Below are positions 63,736 to 64,000 of a stretch of DNA of 64,000 bases, one piece after another. The position numbers were made by a program, and so were the translations under genes. The notes below the pieces were generated by a model, which did not search any database, had not been told where the DNA came from, and was given only the letters and a program-made list of their open reading frames with translations. Positions within the stretch are counted from its first letter, which is position 1, and every line of letters starts with the position of its first letter. Source of the stretch: Centropus unirufus (Eukaryota > Chordata > Aves > Cuculiformes > Centropidae); assembly GCA_013397695.1 (NCBI GenBank), contig VYZI01000086.1, positions 2,468,405 to 2,532,404 of the forward strand, written 5' to 3'.

Positions 63736-64000
63736 ATCACTTGTGATTTGGGTTTGTGTGGCCAAGCATTAAATTGTAGGTTGTCTGTATTGAAATACAG
63801 CTATTTTTTTACCTTTTTTAGCTCGGGATGATACAGCCTTCACACGGCTGTTGAACTGAAGGAATGTAACAGCAGTATCAAGTCCATGTCATGCATACAT
63901 CATGGGACTTAGAGTGTCATTCGATCCACAAGAATAGCTCACTATACGCTCTGCAGTGAAAAAAAAATCTAATGTGACCTTACTGAAGCAATGATTTTAA

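Noticed and set aside
1..64000. CRISPR arrays, bacterial operons, integrated phage or intact retrovirus
   Set aside because: No regularly spaced repeats, no prokaryotic gene organisation, and no LTR pair or gag/pol/env-like frames. The sequence is vertebrate nuclear DNA.

Overview
This 64 kb window is vertebrate nuclear DNA, most likely from a bird, although a crocodilian or turtle cannot be fully excluded. The diagnostic signal is CR1-family LINE sequence. There are three 3'-end copies, near 6.6, 16.5-17.2 and 48.9 kb, one carrying the familiar 'ggtccctcccaaccc' block. A much older CR1-type reverse-transcriptase remnant lies near 40.9-42.5 kb. Recognisable repeats are sparse, the background is AT-rich, and three sharply bounded GC/CpG-rich islands are present. 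Two of these contain runs of N, which are assembly gaps. There are no operons and no intact long protein gene. The best-looking ORFs are exon-sized or sit in GC-rich or pyrimidine-rich sequence where stop codons are rare.

Layout. 1-5.4 kb: featureless AT-rich DNA. 5.45-6.06 kb: CpG-rich island just downstream of a TATA-like motif. 6.6 kb: CR1 3' end. 8.7-9.1 kb: G-rich minisatellite-like block broken by a 119-base gap. 9.1-40 kb: mostly unannotatable DNA with two MIR-like SINE relics, one CR1 copy, a TA/CA microsatellite and a series of exon-like segments. 40.9-42.5 kb: old CR1 RT remnant. 47.4-48.8 kb: the strongest CpG island, with a 37-base gap and a candidate minus-strand first exon. 49-63 kb: quiet DNA with AT-rich blocks that resemble conserved noncoding elements. 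63.07-63.35 kb: a minus-strand, protein-like ORF behind a splice acceptor, possibly the last exon of a gene whose body lies beyond the right edge.

Reading splice signals by eye gives two tentative transcript models. On the minus strand, a promoter in the 48 kb island may feed exon-like segments at 46.5, 38.9, 28.4 and 12.4 kb. Frames close quickly across most of these, so they would be 5'UTR exons or a long noncoding RNA. On the plus strand, segments at 17.9, 20.0 and 26.9 kb have acceptor and donor signals and join into a transcript with only a short (about 56-codon) ORF. Both models are inferences without transcript evidence.

I found no convincing new molecular system. The window reads as intronic or intergenic DNA around at least one CpG-island promoter. 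The items most worth checking are the exon chains, the unidentified coding exon at 63 kb, the gap-broken G-rich tandem array and a perfect inverted repeat at 29.7 kb.
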